Source: Yarrowia lipolytica (taxonomy: Eukaryota > Ascomycota > Dipodascomycetes > Dipodascales). Taken from it: a stretch of 64,000 nucleotides of DNA. The position numbers were made by a program, and so were the translations under genes. This document shows positions 9,982 through 22,000 of this stretch, in pieces (positions within the stretch are counted from its first letter, which is position 1; each line of letters begins with the position of its first letter). The notes below the pieces were generated by a model, which worked only from the letters and a program-made list of their open reading frames with translations, ran no database searches and was not told the origin of the DNA. The stretch lies in the NCBI RefSeq assembly GCF_001761485.1, contig NC_090771.1:2418001-2482000 (forward strand), written 5' to 3'.

Positions 9982-11252
9982 GTTTTGTGGTGAGAGTATA
10001 TGTGATTAATAGTGAGGTTTCAAAACTTTGGCTGCATTGGTGGGCTGTAATGGGGTTTCTGAGGGTGCTGTGAGGGGTGTTGACCGTGTCTGATATTGGA
10101 TGGACGATTTTGAGTTGTATGCATGGTGAAGATTTTGGGTTATTGGTATGGGGAGGAAGTGGGCGAGGTTTGAAGATGTTGCGAAAGCCTGAGAAGAATG
10201 AAAATTTGATGACCATGGCTCTGGCGTACCATAAGGATTTAGTGAAGTTTCTAGCCTGTTTGGTAGCTTCAATAGCTCATGGTGAATCTCTTATCATGAC
10301 GTCTCTATAACTTTGTAGGGAATAAGGTGACAGCCGCCACTGGGTTGATGGGTCTGAGGACAGTAGCACAGCGAGCTTCAACAGACTTACCAGGCAGTTA
10401 TATGGATGTTTCAGTATACCATTCTGCTAAAAATGAACAGCTGAACATCATTGTATTGTATTTTTTCTCTGTGACTCTATATTTGGTGGAATCCCCTTCT
10501 ATAAAGCGGATCGGGGGTCTTAAAGAAGTGGCCACATTTGTACTGGTAAGCAGGAGCCTTTATAGCTGTATTGTAACATCTACCTGACTTATGTGCGGCG
10601 AGTCAACGTTCTTCCTATCATACTATACAGTACCAGCTCTGAGCCATATGTCTGAAAAATGAAAAACAACCCCGAAAACCTTGAATAAGTCGTCAAGTAA
10701 TGGGTCCCGATTGTCCAAGTAACCAAGCCACATTTAAAGAAGCTCAGAAGTGCATACGACTGTAGTCAGATCTATTTTGGGATATTTATTAGTAAGCATT
10801 AGCAAACCTAAGCCAACATTAATAGGCAGTCTAGAGAAGTTACATCTGATGCCAATGACCATCAGCTTCACCAAACGTCTGTGTTTTGAGGTGCCGCTCG
10901 TACGGAACAGGGACACGACTCTCCAACATCTCTCGATAATTTGACTCTTAACCCCAACAGTCACTATCTGCGGCTGAACCCTAAGTGAAATAACGGGGTA
11001 TAATATAGCACTCTGTGGACGACGTAGACGAGGAACATACGAGGAAACGTGGCGATGGATTCTCCTCATCTTCGTGAATCTTTTAATACCCTAACCTCCC
11101 ACACACCTCTCCCACAACCTCCTCCTTTTATGAGACCCTCTGACCACTCCTCCCAACGATAGAGTTTGGGTGCATGATAGTGATAAAAAAAACACCCCTT
11201 GGCCAGAGTCATCCATCTGCTCAAACAGACACAGAAAGACCCGACATCCAAC
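9982..11252. other. intergenic, SLD7-like / CK2 alpha divergent promoters
   Basis: This is 1.27 kb between divergent genes. Short reading frames here lack ATG context, conservation cues or splice signals and are not supported. No repeats or RNA genes were recognised. The bases just before the CK2 start are A- and C-rich. Confidence 0.45.
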
Positions 11253-12281
11253 ATGAGCATGGAACCGCGATCGAAAAACCCGTACTCGGTTGCGCGGGTA
11301 TTTGCGGACGTCAACGCCAAAATGCCCCAGCAGTACTGGGACTACGATAACCTCACGATAACCTGGGGCAACATTGACAACTACGAAATCTACCGCAAAA
11401 TCGGCCGGGGCAAGTACTCGGAGGCATTTCAGGGCGTTTGTGTGGTCAACAAGCAGCAGTGTGTCATCAAGGTGTTGAAGCCCGTGAAAAAGAAGAAGAT
11501 TAAGCGAGAAATCAAGATTCTACAGAACGTGGCGGCTGGCCCTAACATTGTGTCTCTTCTGGACGTGGTGCGTGATCCAGTCAACAAAACTCCCTCTCTC
11601 ATCTTTGAGTACGTGGAGAATGTCGACTTCCGACAGGTGTTCCCCAAGTTCAAGGACTACGACATCCGATACTACATCTACCAGGTGCTGGTGGCCCTGG
11701 AGTACTCCCACTCCAAGGGAATCATGCACAGAGACGTTAAGCCCCATAACATCATGTACGACCCTCGACGGGGCAAGGTGCGACTCATCGACTGGGGTCT
11801 GGCCGAGTTCTATCACTCGGGCACCTATTATAACGTCCGAGTGGCGTCTCGATGCTACAAGGGCCCCGAGCTGCTATACGACCTGCAACAGTACGACTAT
11901 TCGCTGGATCTGTGGTCGCTGGGCTGCACTCTGGCCGGCATCATCTTCCGAAAGGACCCCTTTTTCCACGGCTCGTCCAACCAGAACCAGCTGGTGGAGA
12001 TTGCCAAGGTGCTGGGTACGTCGGACATGTACAAGTGTCTGACCAAGTACGGCCTCAAGCTGCCCGACATTTACAACGACATTCTCGGCACATACCCCCG
12101 ACAGCCGTGGGAGAAGTTTGTCACCAGTGCCACCCAGGCCATCGCTAACCCCACTGCCATTGACTTTCTGGACAAGATTCTGAGATACGACCATCAGGAG
12201 AGACTGACGGCCCGGGAGGCCATGGACCACGAGTACTTTGACCCGGTCAGGGACGACTTGCGAAGTATTAATGCTCAGTAG
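11253..12281 (+). CDS. CKA1: Casein kinase 2 catalytic subunit alpha
   Basis: Constitutively active Ser/Thr kinase of 342 residues, the catalytic subunit of the CK2 holoenzyme. Visible motifs: Gly-rich loop [11 protein letters not shown], catalytic Lys in [26 protein letters not shown] catalytic loop, and [11 protein letters not shown], where the CK2-specific DWG replaces [16 protein letters not shown] is the activation segment and [11 protein letters not shown] follows. The basic KKKKIKR stretch is the CK2 substrate-recognition cluster. The start is the ATG at 11253 ([10 protein letters not shown]). In-frame sequence runs further upstream but contains only TTG, which is not a credible yeast start. 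The budding-yeast paralogues CKA1 and CKA2 cannot be told apart from this sequence, so the symbol is generic. Confidence 0.95.
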   Translation: MSMEPRSKNPYSVARVFADVNAKMPQQYWDYDNLTITWGNIDNYEIYRKIGRGKYSEAFQGVCVVNKQQCVIKVLKPVKKKKIKREIKILQNVAAGPNIVSLLDVVRDPVNKTPSLIFEYVENVDFRQVFPKFKDYDIRYYIYQVLVALEYSHSKGIMHRDVKPHNIMYDPRRGKVRLIDWGLAEFYHSGTYYNVRVASRCYKGPELLYDLQQYDYSLDLWSLGCTLAGIIFRKDPFFHGSSNQNQLVEIAKVLGTSDMYKCLTKYGLKLPDIYNDILGTYPRQPWEKFVTSATQAIANPTAIDFLDKILRYDHQERLTAREAMDHEYFDPVRDDLRSINAQ

Positions 12282-13150
12282 AGAGGGTAATGGGGAGGAG
12301 ATCGGACGTGTACACAACACCCAAGTTTAACTGCATTGTATTCTAATGGCATGTATGATATGAGTAATGACAAGAGAATGAGCCCCTACAGTAGTAATCG
12401 AGTTAAGATAAGCATAAATAATAATATCTCAGTTGACCTTTCACCATGCTTGTATATACTGTAGATGCTGAGTCACCTCCAAGAAGCTTCGGAGTTACGA
12501 TATTGTAGCTTTATCCTCGAGTACGAGAGGCACATACACGAGATATCGCGTTCTACGCTATGATCAACTGCTGAAATCTAACAATTTACAGGTATTCAGC
12601 AAAATCCCCAGCCCTAATATTCTCAAATTGACTTCCGAGATGTTTTCTTTTTACCTCGCACTGTCTCATCAGTCTGCCTAATCCAAGGCTTATATGGCGT
12701 AAGCGAAAGTCTAAGGTGGAAAAAAATAGAGTACAATTGGTGAGAAAAGGAATGTCGAAGGGGAAATATTAATGACAGACTTGGGACTGTCAACATTTGT
12801 TGTTTTTGCAGTGTATGTGCTATGTATAGAAGGTCCGTCACTTGAGATCGGATGTGTACAAGATCGATCTTGCTCTTGATCTTGATGACTAGCTCTGAGT
12901 GAGATCAGCCTGACAGGGAGGTCCATTACCATGAACAGTAATTGTCAGCTAACTCTTTGGCTTAATACGAGTATTTGTACTGTACCTGCCGTACATCTCT
13001 TGTGGTGTGTATGTGAGCTTTTATAATAAAGACAAGCATTTACTGTGGGTACTGAGTTATTCGTCATAAACAATTGATTAATTATTAAAAGTACACTTTC
13101 CAGCCCGCCTGCTACTATACAACATAAATATCCGTTATCCATCCCTCTCT
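12282..13150. other. intergenic, convergent CK2 alpha / MCM7
   Basis: This is 870 bp between the 3' ends of two convergent genes. It is AT-rich, with TACTGTA-type motifs and poly(A)/poly(T) runs expected of 3' ends. No gene, repeat family or RNA was recognised. Confidence 0.45.
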
Positions 13151-15511
13151 CTACAAGAACACCAGCTTGGTTCCGTTATCATGAAGCTGCCACAAGTACA
13201 GGTTCTGGTACTCTTCGATGGCGTCGTTCAGCTGATCGGCAGTATATCCCTTACCAGTGACTCGCTGCTGAACACGGTCAAAGTCCAGCTCCTGGGTGGC
13301 CATCTCTCGCTGCAGATCCTGCACAATGGCTAGAATCTTAGACGAGATGGACTCTCGAGACTCGGTGTCGTCCAGAGGGTCGTCGATGGACTTTCTGCAC
13401 GCGTCCATGAGCCGCAGAGCCTCCTCGACGTCGTGTGCGTTCACATGGTTGTCAAGTCGAAGTCGGGCAAGAGCCTGAGACATTCGAATAATCGCTAGTA
13501 GAGTTCGGGGAGTGACAAACGAAAACTGTTGCTTGGAGCCCTGTTGTTGTTTCTGTACCTGACGCTTGTTGACGTAGGCGTTGACAATGTGCTGGTTGAG
13601 TTCCTCAGACAGGGTAGGTCGGATGGTCTGGGTGTGCTCGATGAACTGTCGAATGGCAGCGGGGGAAAGAGGCTCGAACTCCATCTGGGGGTGTCGGCCA
13701 GTCTCGTGCACGTGAGTTACGTGCTCCGCGAGTCGCTCATCAGTTTCACGGTTGGGTTTATCGAGAATCAAAAACAGAAGATCGAAACGCGACAAAAGAG
13801 CGGCGGGAAGGTTGATGTTCTCTACAGGCGACAACTTGGGGTTGTATCGGGACTGAAGAGGGTTAGCTGCCGCCAAAATGGAGGTTCGGGCGTTCAGTGT
13901 GGTGGAGATACCAGCCTTGGAGATGGAGATGGTCTGTTGCTCCATAACCTCGTGGATAGCAGTTCGGTCAGAGTCGGGCATCTTGTCAAACTCATCGATG
14001 CAACAAATACCGTTATCAGCCAGAACCAACGCTCCTCCTTCCAGCACCATCTCGTCGGTAACGGGGTCTCGCATCACAGCTGCTGTAAGACCAACACCGG
14101 ACGAGCCTCGACCGGTGGTGTAAACTCCACGAGGAGCAATCTTAGAGATGTACTTGAGCAGCTGCGACTTGGCCACACCTGGATCTCCAATCAGACAGAC
14201 GTTGAGATCTCCTCTGATCTTCATTCCATCTCCCAGCTCCTTAGTGACTCCTCCAATAAGCAGCAGCAGCAGAGCCTTTTTCACGTCCTCATGGCCATAG
14301 ATTTCAGGAGCGATACTCTTGGCCATATGCTCGTAAATGTTTCCCTCGGCCCGAATCTGCTGGATTTGTCGAAGAGAAGCAGCGTCTAGCTCGCCACTGT
14401 CCCTTTGCTTGTGTTGACGCACATCCTGGGCCTCCACGTAAGTTTCTGTCAACAGACCTGCTCTCAAAGCACGGTATCCAGTGTAGAAAGCTGGCAGAAG
14501 CACACCTGAAATAGAGACCTGATCTCCGGGACCCAGCGAACGCACCAGGGAACCGTTAATGTGCACAGTCACCGATCGAGGGATGTGACCAGTGGGAACC
14601 TGAGAAGTAAGCTCCTGGATACGGGCCTCCTGGAAGGGCACAAACTTGGAAGCTCGGGTAGAAATGAAGAGTTTTCCCTTGGTCTGATTCTCCTTGCAAT
14701 CTGCGGAAGGACAGTCGACCAGAGGGTTGAAGGTCTTCTGTTTGACCTCCTGGAAAATTTCATGACCACACTTGTCACAGGTGTAAGCATTGATCTTTAC
14801 ACTGGGCTTGACATCAGAAACTCGTGTGACGATACCCTGCACAGTCAGCAGGTGGCCAATCTGAGCTCCCTTCAAGTCTCGCACTCGGAATGACTTTCCA
14901 GTGGTGGGGGCACCCTCCAGCGCCTCGGAAGGAGGCTTAAAGTAGAGAGAGTATCGTCTCAGCAGCTCAGGAGCAAATGACGGCATGGGATTGAGATCGT
15001 CCATGAGATTGTCGTCGGCATTGGCCATTCCGTTTTCCCGTCGTTCTCTTCGTGCTCTCTCTGCTCTCTCATGCATCTGTTGTCGTGAATGAATAAGAAT
15101 GTCCACAGCATCAGCATCAGCGCCCAAATCACGTGTAGGCTGGGGCATCAGCTCATCTACAATGTTGCAGAAGATGTCGTGAAAGTGCCATGTGTTGTTG
15201 CAGATGTTTTCCAGCAGAGAGTGTCCTCTTTGGGCCAGAGGCTGGTCAATGTTCACGTTGGCCTCCTTCTCCCAGGCCCGCAGGTCGTCCAGTTCGATTC
15301 GAATTGTCTCCTCGTGTCGGTTTGCCACTCGTTGGAGAAGATCCATGTATTTGAGTCCCGATTTTTCAGGTCCATCGTCTTCCATGTCGTGGTCTTGCAA
15401 GTCGTCCAACATGGATTCGGGCGTCTTGAACTCGCTTAAAAACGACTTGATATGTTCTCGCGCCTCGTCATAATTGACGCTAATCGCCATCACGGTAGCT
15501 CCAGCAGACAT
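13151..15511 (-). CDS. MCM7: Replicative helicase subunit Mcm7
   Basis: Subunit of the MCM2-7 helicase that licenses origins and unwinds DNA, 786 residues. The N-terminal domain holds a zinc finger, CDKC...CPSADC, with the C-x2-C...C-x4-C spacing typical of Mcm7. The OB-fold continues with GHIPRSVTVHINGSLVRS. The AAA+ core has Walker A GDPGVAKSQLLKY, the GRGSSGVGLTAAV sensor-region helix, Walker B ICCIDEFDKM and arginine finger LSRFDLLF. The C-terminal winged-helix region follows. QGIVTRVSDVKPSVKINAYT and the length separate it from Mcm2-6. The start at 15511 gives MSAGATVMAIS; a second ATG seven codons on is possible. Two MluI cell-cycle boxes lie upstream at 15622 and 15659. Confidence 0.95.
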   Translation of the reverse strand: MSAGATVMAISVNYDEAREHIKSFLSEFKTPESMLDDLQDHDMEDDGPEKSGLKYMDLLQRVANRHEETIRIELDDLRAWEKEANVNIDQPLAQRGHSLLENICNNTWHFHDIFCNIVDELMPQPTRDLGADADAVDILIHSRQQMHERAERARRERRENGMANADDNLMDDLNPMPSFAPELLRRYSLYFKPPSEALEGAPTTGKSFRVRDLKGAQIGHLLTVQGIVTRVSDVKPSVKINAYTCDKCGHEIFQEVKQKTFNPLVDCPSADCKENQTKGKLFISTRASKFVPFQEARIQELTSQVPTGHIPRSVTVHINGSLVRSLGPGDQVSISGVLLPAFYTGYRALRAGLLTETYVEAQDVRQHKQRDSGELDAASLRQIQQIRAEGNIYEHMAKSIAPEIYGHEDVKKALLLLLIGGVTKELGDGMKIRGDLNVCLIGDPGVAKSQLLKYISKIAPRGVYTTGRGSSGVGLTAAVMRDPVTDEMVLEGGALVLADNGICCIDEFDKMPDSDRTAIHEVMEQQTISISKAGISTTLNARTSILAAANPLQSRYNPKLSPVENINLPAALLSRFDLLFLILDKPNRETDERLAEHVTHVHETGRHPQMEFEPLSPAAIRQFIEHTQTIRPTLSEELNQHIVNAYVNKRQVQKQQQGSKQQFSFVTPRTLLAIIRMSQALARLRLDNHVNAHDVEEALRLMDACRKSIDDPLDDTESRESISSKILAIVQDLQREMATQELDFDRVQQRVTGKGYTADQLNDAIEEYQNLYLWQLHDNGTKLVFL

Positions 15512-15621
15512 GTTGAAGGTGTATTGTCGTGTCTCGAGCAGTGTGGTTTTTTGTGGTTTGGAGGTTTTGAGCGTTCGGTGGTTTTTCGTGCATGGCTGGT
15601 TGGGAGCACTTTAAGCTTTTG

Positions 15622-15627
15622 ACGCGT
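15622..15627. promoter_or_regulatory. MluI cell-cycle box (MCB), proximal
   Basis: ACGCGT, about 110 bp upstream of the MCM7 start codon. In yeasts this hexamer is the binding core for MBF (Mbp1/Swi6), which drives G1/S transcription of replication genes. Its function here is inferred from the motif and gene identity. Confidence 0.65.
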
Positions 15628-15658
15628 TCCCAAAAGGGGTTTAATGAAGGGGTGGGAG

Positions 15659-15664
15659 ACGCGT
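15659..15664. promoter_or_regulatory. MluI cell-cycle box (MCB), distal
   Basis: A second ACGCGT, in the context GACGCGTCGG, about 150 bp upstream of the MCM7 start codon and 37 bp from the first. Paired MCBs at this distance are typical of G1/S-regulated replication genes. Confidence 0.65.
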
Positions 15665-16254
15665 CGGAAGCTAGGGGTGGTTTGAGAGGTAGTGATGGAT
15701 TAACACAGTGCTTCTAAATAGTGAATGATGGTTGAAAGTGATTGTTGACGTTGAAAATGGTTATATTGTACGTGTATGACTCGATTTAAGGTGACTTATA
15801 ATACACATTTGAGGGACTCGAACCGGCGGTCGACAAAGGGAGAAGTTAATTTGACAACCAAAACAATGCCCATGCAGACACTGTATAAAAAGAAATGGTG
15901 AACCAAAAACAGGATTAATTTGGGAAATTCGAAATAAATTAATTCCGAGTGAGATAAAGATTGGATTGGGTAGCCACTTGTAGTCGTTTAGTAATTTTCT
16001 TCGGAAAGATTTAAAGAGCTTTACAAATTATCTTGCATTAAGAAGAATAATCGTTAAGCTGAAATTAATCCACAATTTCCTTGACTATTTAATAAATTCC
16101 ATTAATTCATATCTTTTCTAATTCAGAGAGAGCTCAGACAAGGCCGCCGTATTAGTGGCATCGGTCTGTCAAATCTCCTTCAAAGTTTATCTACAGTACT
16201 TATACTTGTACCCCCACGACGACAAATACAAGAATCAATTATACAATTAGATGA

Positions 16255-17112
16255 TTAGATAAAGTAGGCGACAATAACCACAATGAGCATGGCCATAGAA
16301 GGAGAAAGGTTGGAGCCAGCATTCTTCTTCTTTGTTTCCGTAGCAGAAGCAGAGGCAGATCCAGAAGCGGCAGCGGAAGAAGATCCACTGGAACCAGTGG
16401 CTGAAGCAGAGTTGGAGGATGTTTCACTGGAAGAAGTAGTGTTAGCAGGGCCGATGGTGGAGACGACCTTTTGTCCTCCGGGACCAAGTAGAAGCACCTG
16501 GCCATCCAGAGTAACAATCTCTCCAAGACCAAGCTTTGTGTTCTTCATCATGTCCACGGTAGAGGTGTTTCCCATTCTGAGCTGTTTAGCCTGGGCCAGG
16601 AACTGGTTGATTCCTCCCTGGACGCCCAGAGCCTTTGCTTGGACGCCAGAGTCGTTCAGCAGACCTCCCAGCTGGGGCAGGAGAGCGTCGATTTTGTTTC
16701 CCACGTCTTCCTGGGCCTTTGCAAAGATCTGGTCGATTGCTTCATCGTCGATTTCAGTGGTAGCAGACAGTCTGCCGACAAGGGCCAGTAGCTGGTCTGT
16801 ATCGTTGGACTTGAGGAAGCCTCCGAGAAGCTTGCCAATGTTGTCCAGCAAATCGGCAGCGGTAGTGGTGACGTTGGTTCCATTCTGGGCAGACAGAATG
16901 GTGCTGAGATCGCCGGCGACGGGCTGAACAAGCGGGTTTTCGACCACGTTGGTGGCTGCGGCCGCAAAGTCGCTCTGGACTTGAGAAGACAGGTTTGCAG
17001 GGGACGCTCGGGACGCAAAAACGTCGCCAGCGTAGCTCAAAACATCGTTGAAACTGTCATTGAGGGCGGCTGCGGAGGCCAGTCCCATGGACAAAAAGAG
17101 CACAAACTTCAT
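16255..17112 (-). CDS. small GPI-anchored wall protein
   Basis: Predicted surface protein of 285 residues. The signal peptide (MKFVLFLSMGLASAAA) is followed by about 180 residues of mainly helical, hydrophobic-periodic sequence with several N-glycosylation sequons (NLS, NGT, NVT, NTS). A Ser/Ala-rich tail (SSSETSSNSASATGSSGSSS) leads to a GPI-type hydrophobic C-terminus, SMAMLIVVIVAYFI. The true start is the ATG at 17112; the frame is open upstream but only with a GTG. It resembles fungal hydrophobic-surface-binding (HsbA-like) proteins in layout, but I cannot assign that family with confidence. It does not share sequence with the larger wall protein at 568-2379 beyond the Ser-rich and GPI architecture. 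Confidence 0.8.
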   Translation of the reverse strand: MKFVLFLSMGLASAAALNDSFNDVLSYAGDVFASRASPANLSSQVQSDFAAAATNVVENPLVQPVAGDLSTILSAQNGTNVTTTAADLLDNIGKLLGGFLKSNDTDQLLALVGRLSATTEIDDEAIDQIFAKAQEDVGNKIDALLPQLGGLLNDSGVQAKALGVQGGINQFLAQAKQLRMGNTSTVDMMKNTKLGLGEIVTLDGQVLLLGPGGQKVVSTIGPANTTSSSETSSNSASATGSSGSSSAAASGSASASATETKKKNAGSNLSPSMAMLIVVIVAYFI

Positions 17113-19099
17113 GTCTGGGGAATGGGTGGAGTCGTGTGGTGGAGATAACGAGAGAACGGACCACGGCAGGCTTCCCAGCACAGAGCGGCACTAAAAAATG
17201 GACTGTTGACGTTGTCTAGTGTAGCGCTACTTTGTAGGCTCAAGTCGATGTATGCACCTTTATGCGGGGCGTGCATAAAGTGGGGCTGGGGAGGTGGCAT
17301 TTAAGGGGGTTGCGAAAGTGGTATAAAAATGGAAATTTCTTTTCAAGATGATTCAGGCTAGTCCAAATATTTTCCTCTTTTCCTTTGGTTCCTATCTATT
17401 TCGCCATAATCGCAATCTCCATTTTTTTCACCGCAAAATATCTCACTCACGAAACTTAAATCAATAGCCATCAACAATACATACGTCTTGTTTATCGGTC
17501 TAAAAGTCGTCTTTTTGGAACTTGAAAGTCTGCTCTAGCATCTCCAGATGTTGGGTAATACCCTGGAATGCCTGGTTTTGTGATACAGCCCTTGTAGGGC
17601 CAGCTGTAGACATCTCAACAGAAATTTGATATACGGCACGGCCCGCATATACAGAAAAGGTAGGTGCTGCTGTAGAGACAGACATAATAACGACAAGACA
17701 CAAGATGAAAGAAAACAGAAGGTGCATATAATGACGTGGATACCGTGGACGTTTGTAAACTACGAAAACCTGTCTCCTGGAAGTGGTGATGGCACAACTA
17801 CAAGTACCGTGCACGCCTGTCAAAGCTCATCTTATTACTGTCTCAGATGCACATATAAAACTCAGACCAGCCACAGTATAAGCCCTCACCTAAGACACCG
17901 CTCGTATCAACGCAACACCATGTGGTGTGCACTGAAAAGTACATACTGTACATGCTGGAGCACTCTTGTCGTGAAGTGACGTAGGACTGTCAGGGAGACA
18001 CTAAAGCGCTATTGTAGCTCGACAGACACTTTATTCGAGGCAAGCACGCGCTTCATTCTTCATACTCGTAGCTACTGTAGCTTAATACTTGTAGCCTGTT
18101 TACTGCTTACTTTTTCCACTGCCTTGCTACAAATACAGTATCAGTCATGTCTTCGTCAGGGTTATTTTCGCCTCGCAAACTTATGGCAGAGTTCATGTGC
18201 AGAAGGCAGGTGGAGAGAGTGACTAAGTAAGGAACAGGTTATGAAGAGAGAAAGAGAGATATGAAACGATTATTATGATAATTGGGGTCAAGTGAGTACA
18301 AATTTGCGCTTCTGGGCGACTCTGTTGGATATTGCGGATTCTAGAGACGTGAACGAATACATCGTATGAATCACAGTAGGTACCTACAAGTAACTTGGAT
18401 AGCTCCAGTATACAAGAACCAACCAAATCTACACATTAATGACCGACGATTCTTTCGACAACAACTATTGTACCAGCTTCATCCATACCCTGTCTATACA
18501 AGAAACCATCTACTTTAGCTGTCCGGTAGCATTATCTAATATTAGCTATTGTACGCAATAAGCGAGACGTCCCCACCTATTATGGAAGCCATCATTCCTG
18601 GTACTTTTATTATGACAACTTGTACTAAAGAATATATCAGTCCACTGTGAAGTCCATACTAATTCCAGTAATGGAAAAATATAGACCCCTTAGAGTACAA
18701 AAAGAGCAAGTCATGGGCGCTCTATCCTCTCGCAATGCGTCACACCACTCCACCCCTGAAGGTGTAGCTACTAAAATGACGCTATAGAACAGGCTATATA
18801 GAACCCCCACAGCGACCGCAACTGCACAATTCCACTATAAACACCCTGTCCGTGCTAGTACAGAATGTACTACGGGATGTACTAACTGCACACTAGTTAG
18901 TACAATCACCCACTACAACCGCTTCTAGAATCAAAAATACAATACATTCTTATTTGCTTTTCCCATTCCTCCATCCATCCGTTCTTGTTCCTGTTCCGTT
19001 TTCTTTTTCCTTTTCCTTTTCTTTTTCCTTTTCCTATTGTTTCCCTAAATGTGTTGATTTGTAGTTTTGAATCTTGTTAGTGTTCCAGTCATCCTCCTT
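17113..19099. other. intergenic, 2 kb, wall-protein promoter and CYR1 3' region
   Basis: This is nearly 2 kb without a supported gene. The left half is the promoter of the small wall protein, with a CT-rich and A-rich leader near 17380-17440. The right half is CYR1 3' flank. Short frames near 17500-17980 overlap on both strands and look random. A pyrimidine tract near 18957-19039 is listed separately. Confidence 0.5.
18957..19039. repeat. polypyrimidine low-complexity tract
   Basis: About 80 bases on the + strand are almost pure C/T, ending in repeated CTTTTC units (CTTTTCCTTTTCTTTTTCCT-like). On the CYR1-sense strand this is a purine-rich stretch about 60-140 nt after the stop codon, so it probably lies in the CYR1 3' UTR. 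It is simple-sequence slippage in origin. A role in mRNA stability is possible but unsupported. Confidence 0.7.
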
Positions 19100-22000
19100 C
19101 TAGTTGATTTCCTCCACCTGGACGCTGCTCTCCATCTCAGGCTGTCGCTCATGGTACTGCTGGCCCTCGGGAACATAGCGGATTCCTGTGAGCTGGGCAA
19201 CGGCGTCAAGCAGCTGGCCGATCTCAACACCGTGCGTAGAAGCCGAGGTGTTGACGTTGTCAATGTTGATGGGATCGAACCCACCAGCTCGGGCAACAGT
19301 GTGACGCATGCACAGCATCATAATGGCGTTCTCGATTCGAGTGACAATATTCTCAAAGTACACACCAAGTTCGGACTCGGGAGTAGGGGCAATGTGCTGG
19401 ATAGCGTGCCGCTGAATGTCCTTGAGAGACACGGGTCGAGACTGGCCATTGAATCGAGCACACATGTGCTCGAGCCGCAGCGCAATCTCCAGCACCTGAG
19501 ATAGCAGGTCACTAGTGAAGCCGCCAGCCTTCTTCTTGGGGTGAAGAAGATCCTCCTGCATGCCGTGACGAGAAGCCAGAGGGGCAGAGTAGACGAGCGA
19601 CAGAAACTCCGGGTTTTCGAGGCCCTTGAGTTTGAGCTCTCCAATCTCCTTGACAATCCATCCAAGAGAGTCCAGCATGTCCAAGTTCTGGGTGATCGCC
19701 TGGCCAGTGATCTCATCATTAAAGGCCTCGCCCAGAGAGATATTCTCTGCGTTCATCTTTTCCCGCAGACTCTGAAGCTTCTTGACCTTGGAAATGAAGT
19801 CAGCAGAGACGGTAATCTGGCCTCCATCGGCGACGGCAGACACTCGGGCTGCCCGGTTGACCATGGGACCAAAGTAGTCCATTCGACGGGTAATGGGATC
19901 AGGCTCACATACAGGAGAACCCCAATGAATACCCATTCGAACAGACAGACCTCGGAAAACAACATTTCCTTCGTCATCTCGGACCTCGTAGCCCTCCTCT
20001 GATTCCAGAATCTCCGCAGGCCAGTCAGCGGCCAGAAGCTGCTGCTGGACAGAGAAACACCACAGGAGAGCAGATGTGGGCGTCGTGAATGACACCATGA
20101 ATGCATCTCCTTCCGTCTTGACCTCGTAACCCCGCAGAATTCGCAGCTGACGTCGCATGATCGCGTTATGAATTTTAATGGCTGATCTCATGGCAATGGG
20201 ATACGTCTCCCATAGCAGAGTGGAGTTCTTGATATCCGTGAAAACCATGGCCATCTCTCCTTCAGGCGGATCGACTTCAGAGCCTAGACGAGCGAGATTC
20301 GAGTCCTCAGGAAGAAGAGACTTGTCCCGTCGTTTTCGGTATGGCTGGAACAGCTCGTCTTCACCAACAGGAGGCAGACCGGAGATTAGGTTGGATTGGT
20401 TGGCTGTTCGTCGCTTCACTCCAATACCCAGCACCATCACCATGAGCTTGTCTGATGCGCCGTACGAGATGGCAAAGTCTCGCAGCTTAGCCGCAGCAAG
20501 CATGGGGTCCTGAGACTCTGTTCGAGCAATGTCGACGGCCGTCTCGTAGCTCATCACCTCCCACAGCTGCTTGGATCCGATAATCAGCAGCTCATCGGAA
20601 TCGTTGAGCTCCATTGACACGATATCGGGCCGAGCCTGGATGTGGGGGATGAGATTGTAGAATCCAAAGGCTCGAGACACATCGCAGACACCGTCCAGCT
20701 TACCGTGAGCGGAAATGAATCCTCCTCCGGCTCGAACTCGGCCAAGCTCCTCGGGCTCGGTGGGGTCGTGTCGGGTGGTAAGCAGACGATGCTCTCCAGT
20801 GCCCTTAGACAGAATGCACATGGAGTCACCAACGTTGGCCACGTACAATTTGTTGTCGGAAATGTAGCAAACTGTGGCACAGGAGCCGGTGAGGCCATCC
20901 TGCTTGTTGAGGTGCGTGGTGGTACTACTTCGATGAGCAGTGTGCGACTCCACCGTGGTCAGAGCAGCGGCACCAATGTCTCTGTTGGCAGCCAGGAAAG
21001 ACCGCTTGAGAGCATCTTCAATGGTGTCGTCGTCACGCATCTTCTTGAGCTCATCCTGGAGCAGGGCACCAAACATCTCTTGTAGCAACTTGGCAACCTT
21101 GTTGCCGGCCCGAGGGTTGATCTCGTTACGTCCATCAAACATACCAACAACAACCTCATTCTCATTGCCCCGGAAACGCTCCACAACCATGTCGATAATG
21201 GACAGGTTCTCGTGTTGGCCTAGAGAGTCAGCCATGCCATAGGGCATGTTGTTGAGCTCGGATCCGTACGTACGAACTCGACAGTTCTCCGTCTGATCAG
21301 GAACCGAGGGGGTGGTCAGGGTGACATCCATCAGACCGAGGACTCGGAGCTGAGAGAGAACGGTGAAATCAGAAAGATTCTTCTGTTCCGTCCCATCGCC
21401 ATGCCGCATTAGGTTGTTGGCAGCAGACTTGATTTCCAGTCGCTTGTTGCCGCTGAAAGAGAGGTACTTGAGATCCAAATTCCAGTTCCAGTTCCAGTCA
21501 TAAGGCCAGTTGGAAATATTGTACTTGAGCTGGTTGGACGAGACATCAAGCACAGTCAGATGCAGAATCTTACCCAGCTCGGCTGGCAGAGAGTGCAGCT
21601 TGTTGCCGTTGACATGGAGAGTTCGAAGAGTCTTGATGTTCTCGAAATCGTCAGCGGGAAGAGATGTCAGGTTGTTTCCAGACAGATACAGCTCTGTGAG
21701 CCGGTTGAGACGTCTGAGGGCTCCATAGGGAATATCCATCAGCTCGTTGTAACTCAAGTTGAGCACCTGCAACGAAGTCAACAGTGATAGCTCCTCAAAG
21801 CACTCGTCATTGAGCCGGTTGTCAGCCAGAGACAGAATCAACAGAGAGTTGGCGAGTGTAGTACGAGACGACACAGGAGCATCACGTGCAAAGGTCATGG
21901 GAGAAGTACTCATCTTGGGGCTGTTGTACGCCAGACTACCTCGTCTGCTGGTCTCCCCGGGGCTCAACGTCGAGGTGATGCTGAAGGCCGAAGGACGTCG

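Larger units (their letters stand above)
15512..16254. other. intergenic: MCM7 promoter and 3' side of wall-protein gene
   Basis: This is 740 bp. The part nearest MCM7 carries its promoter, including two ACGCGT boxes listed separately. The rest is AT-rich 3' flank. A GGTTCGAGTCC match to the tRNA B box occurs on the minus strand near 15815-15825, but no tRNA can be folded around it. Confidence 0.5.

Noticed and set aside
15800-15840. B-box-like GGTTCGAGTCC on the minus strand near MCM7
   Set aside because: No cloverleaf can be built; T-stem strands are not complementary and no A box lies at the right distance.
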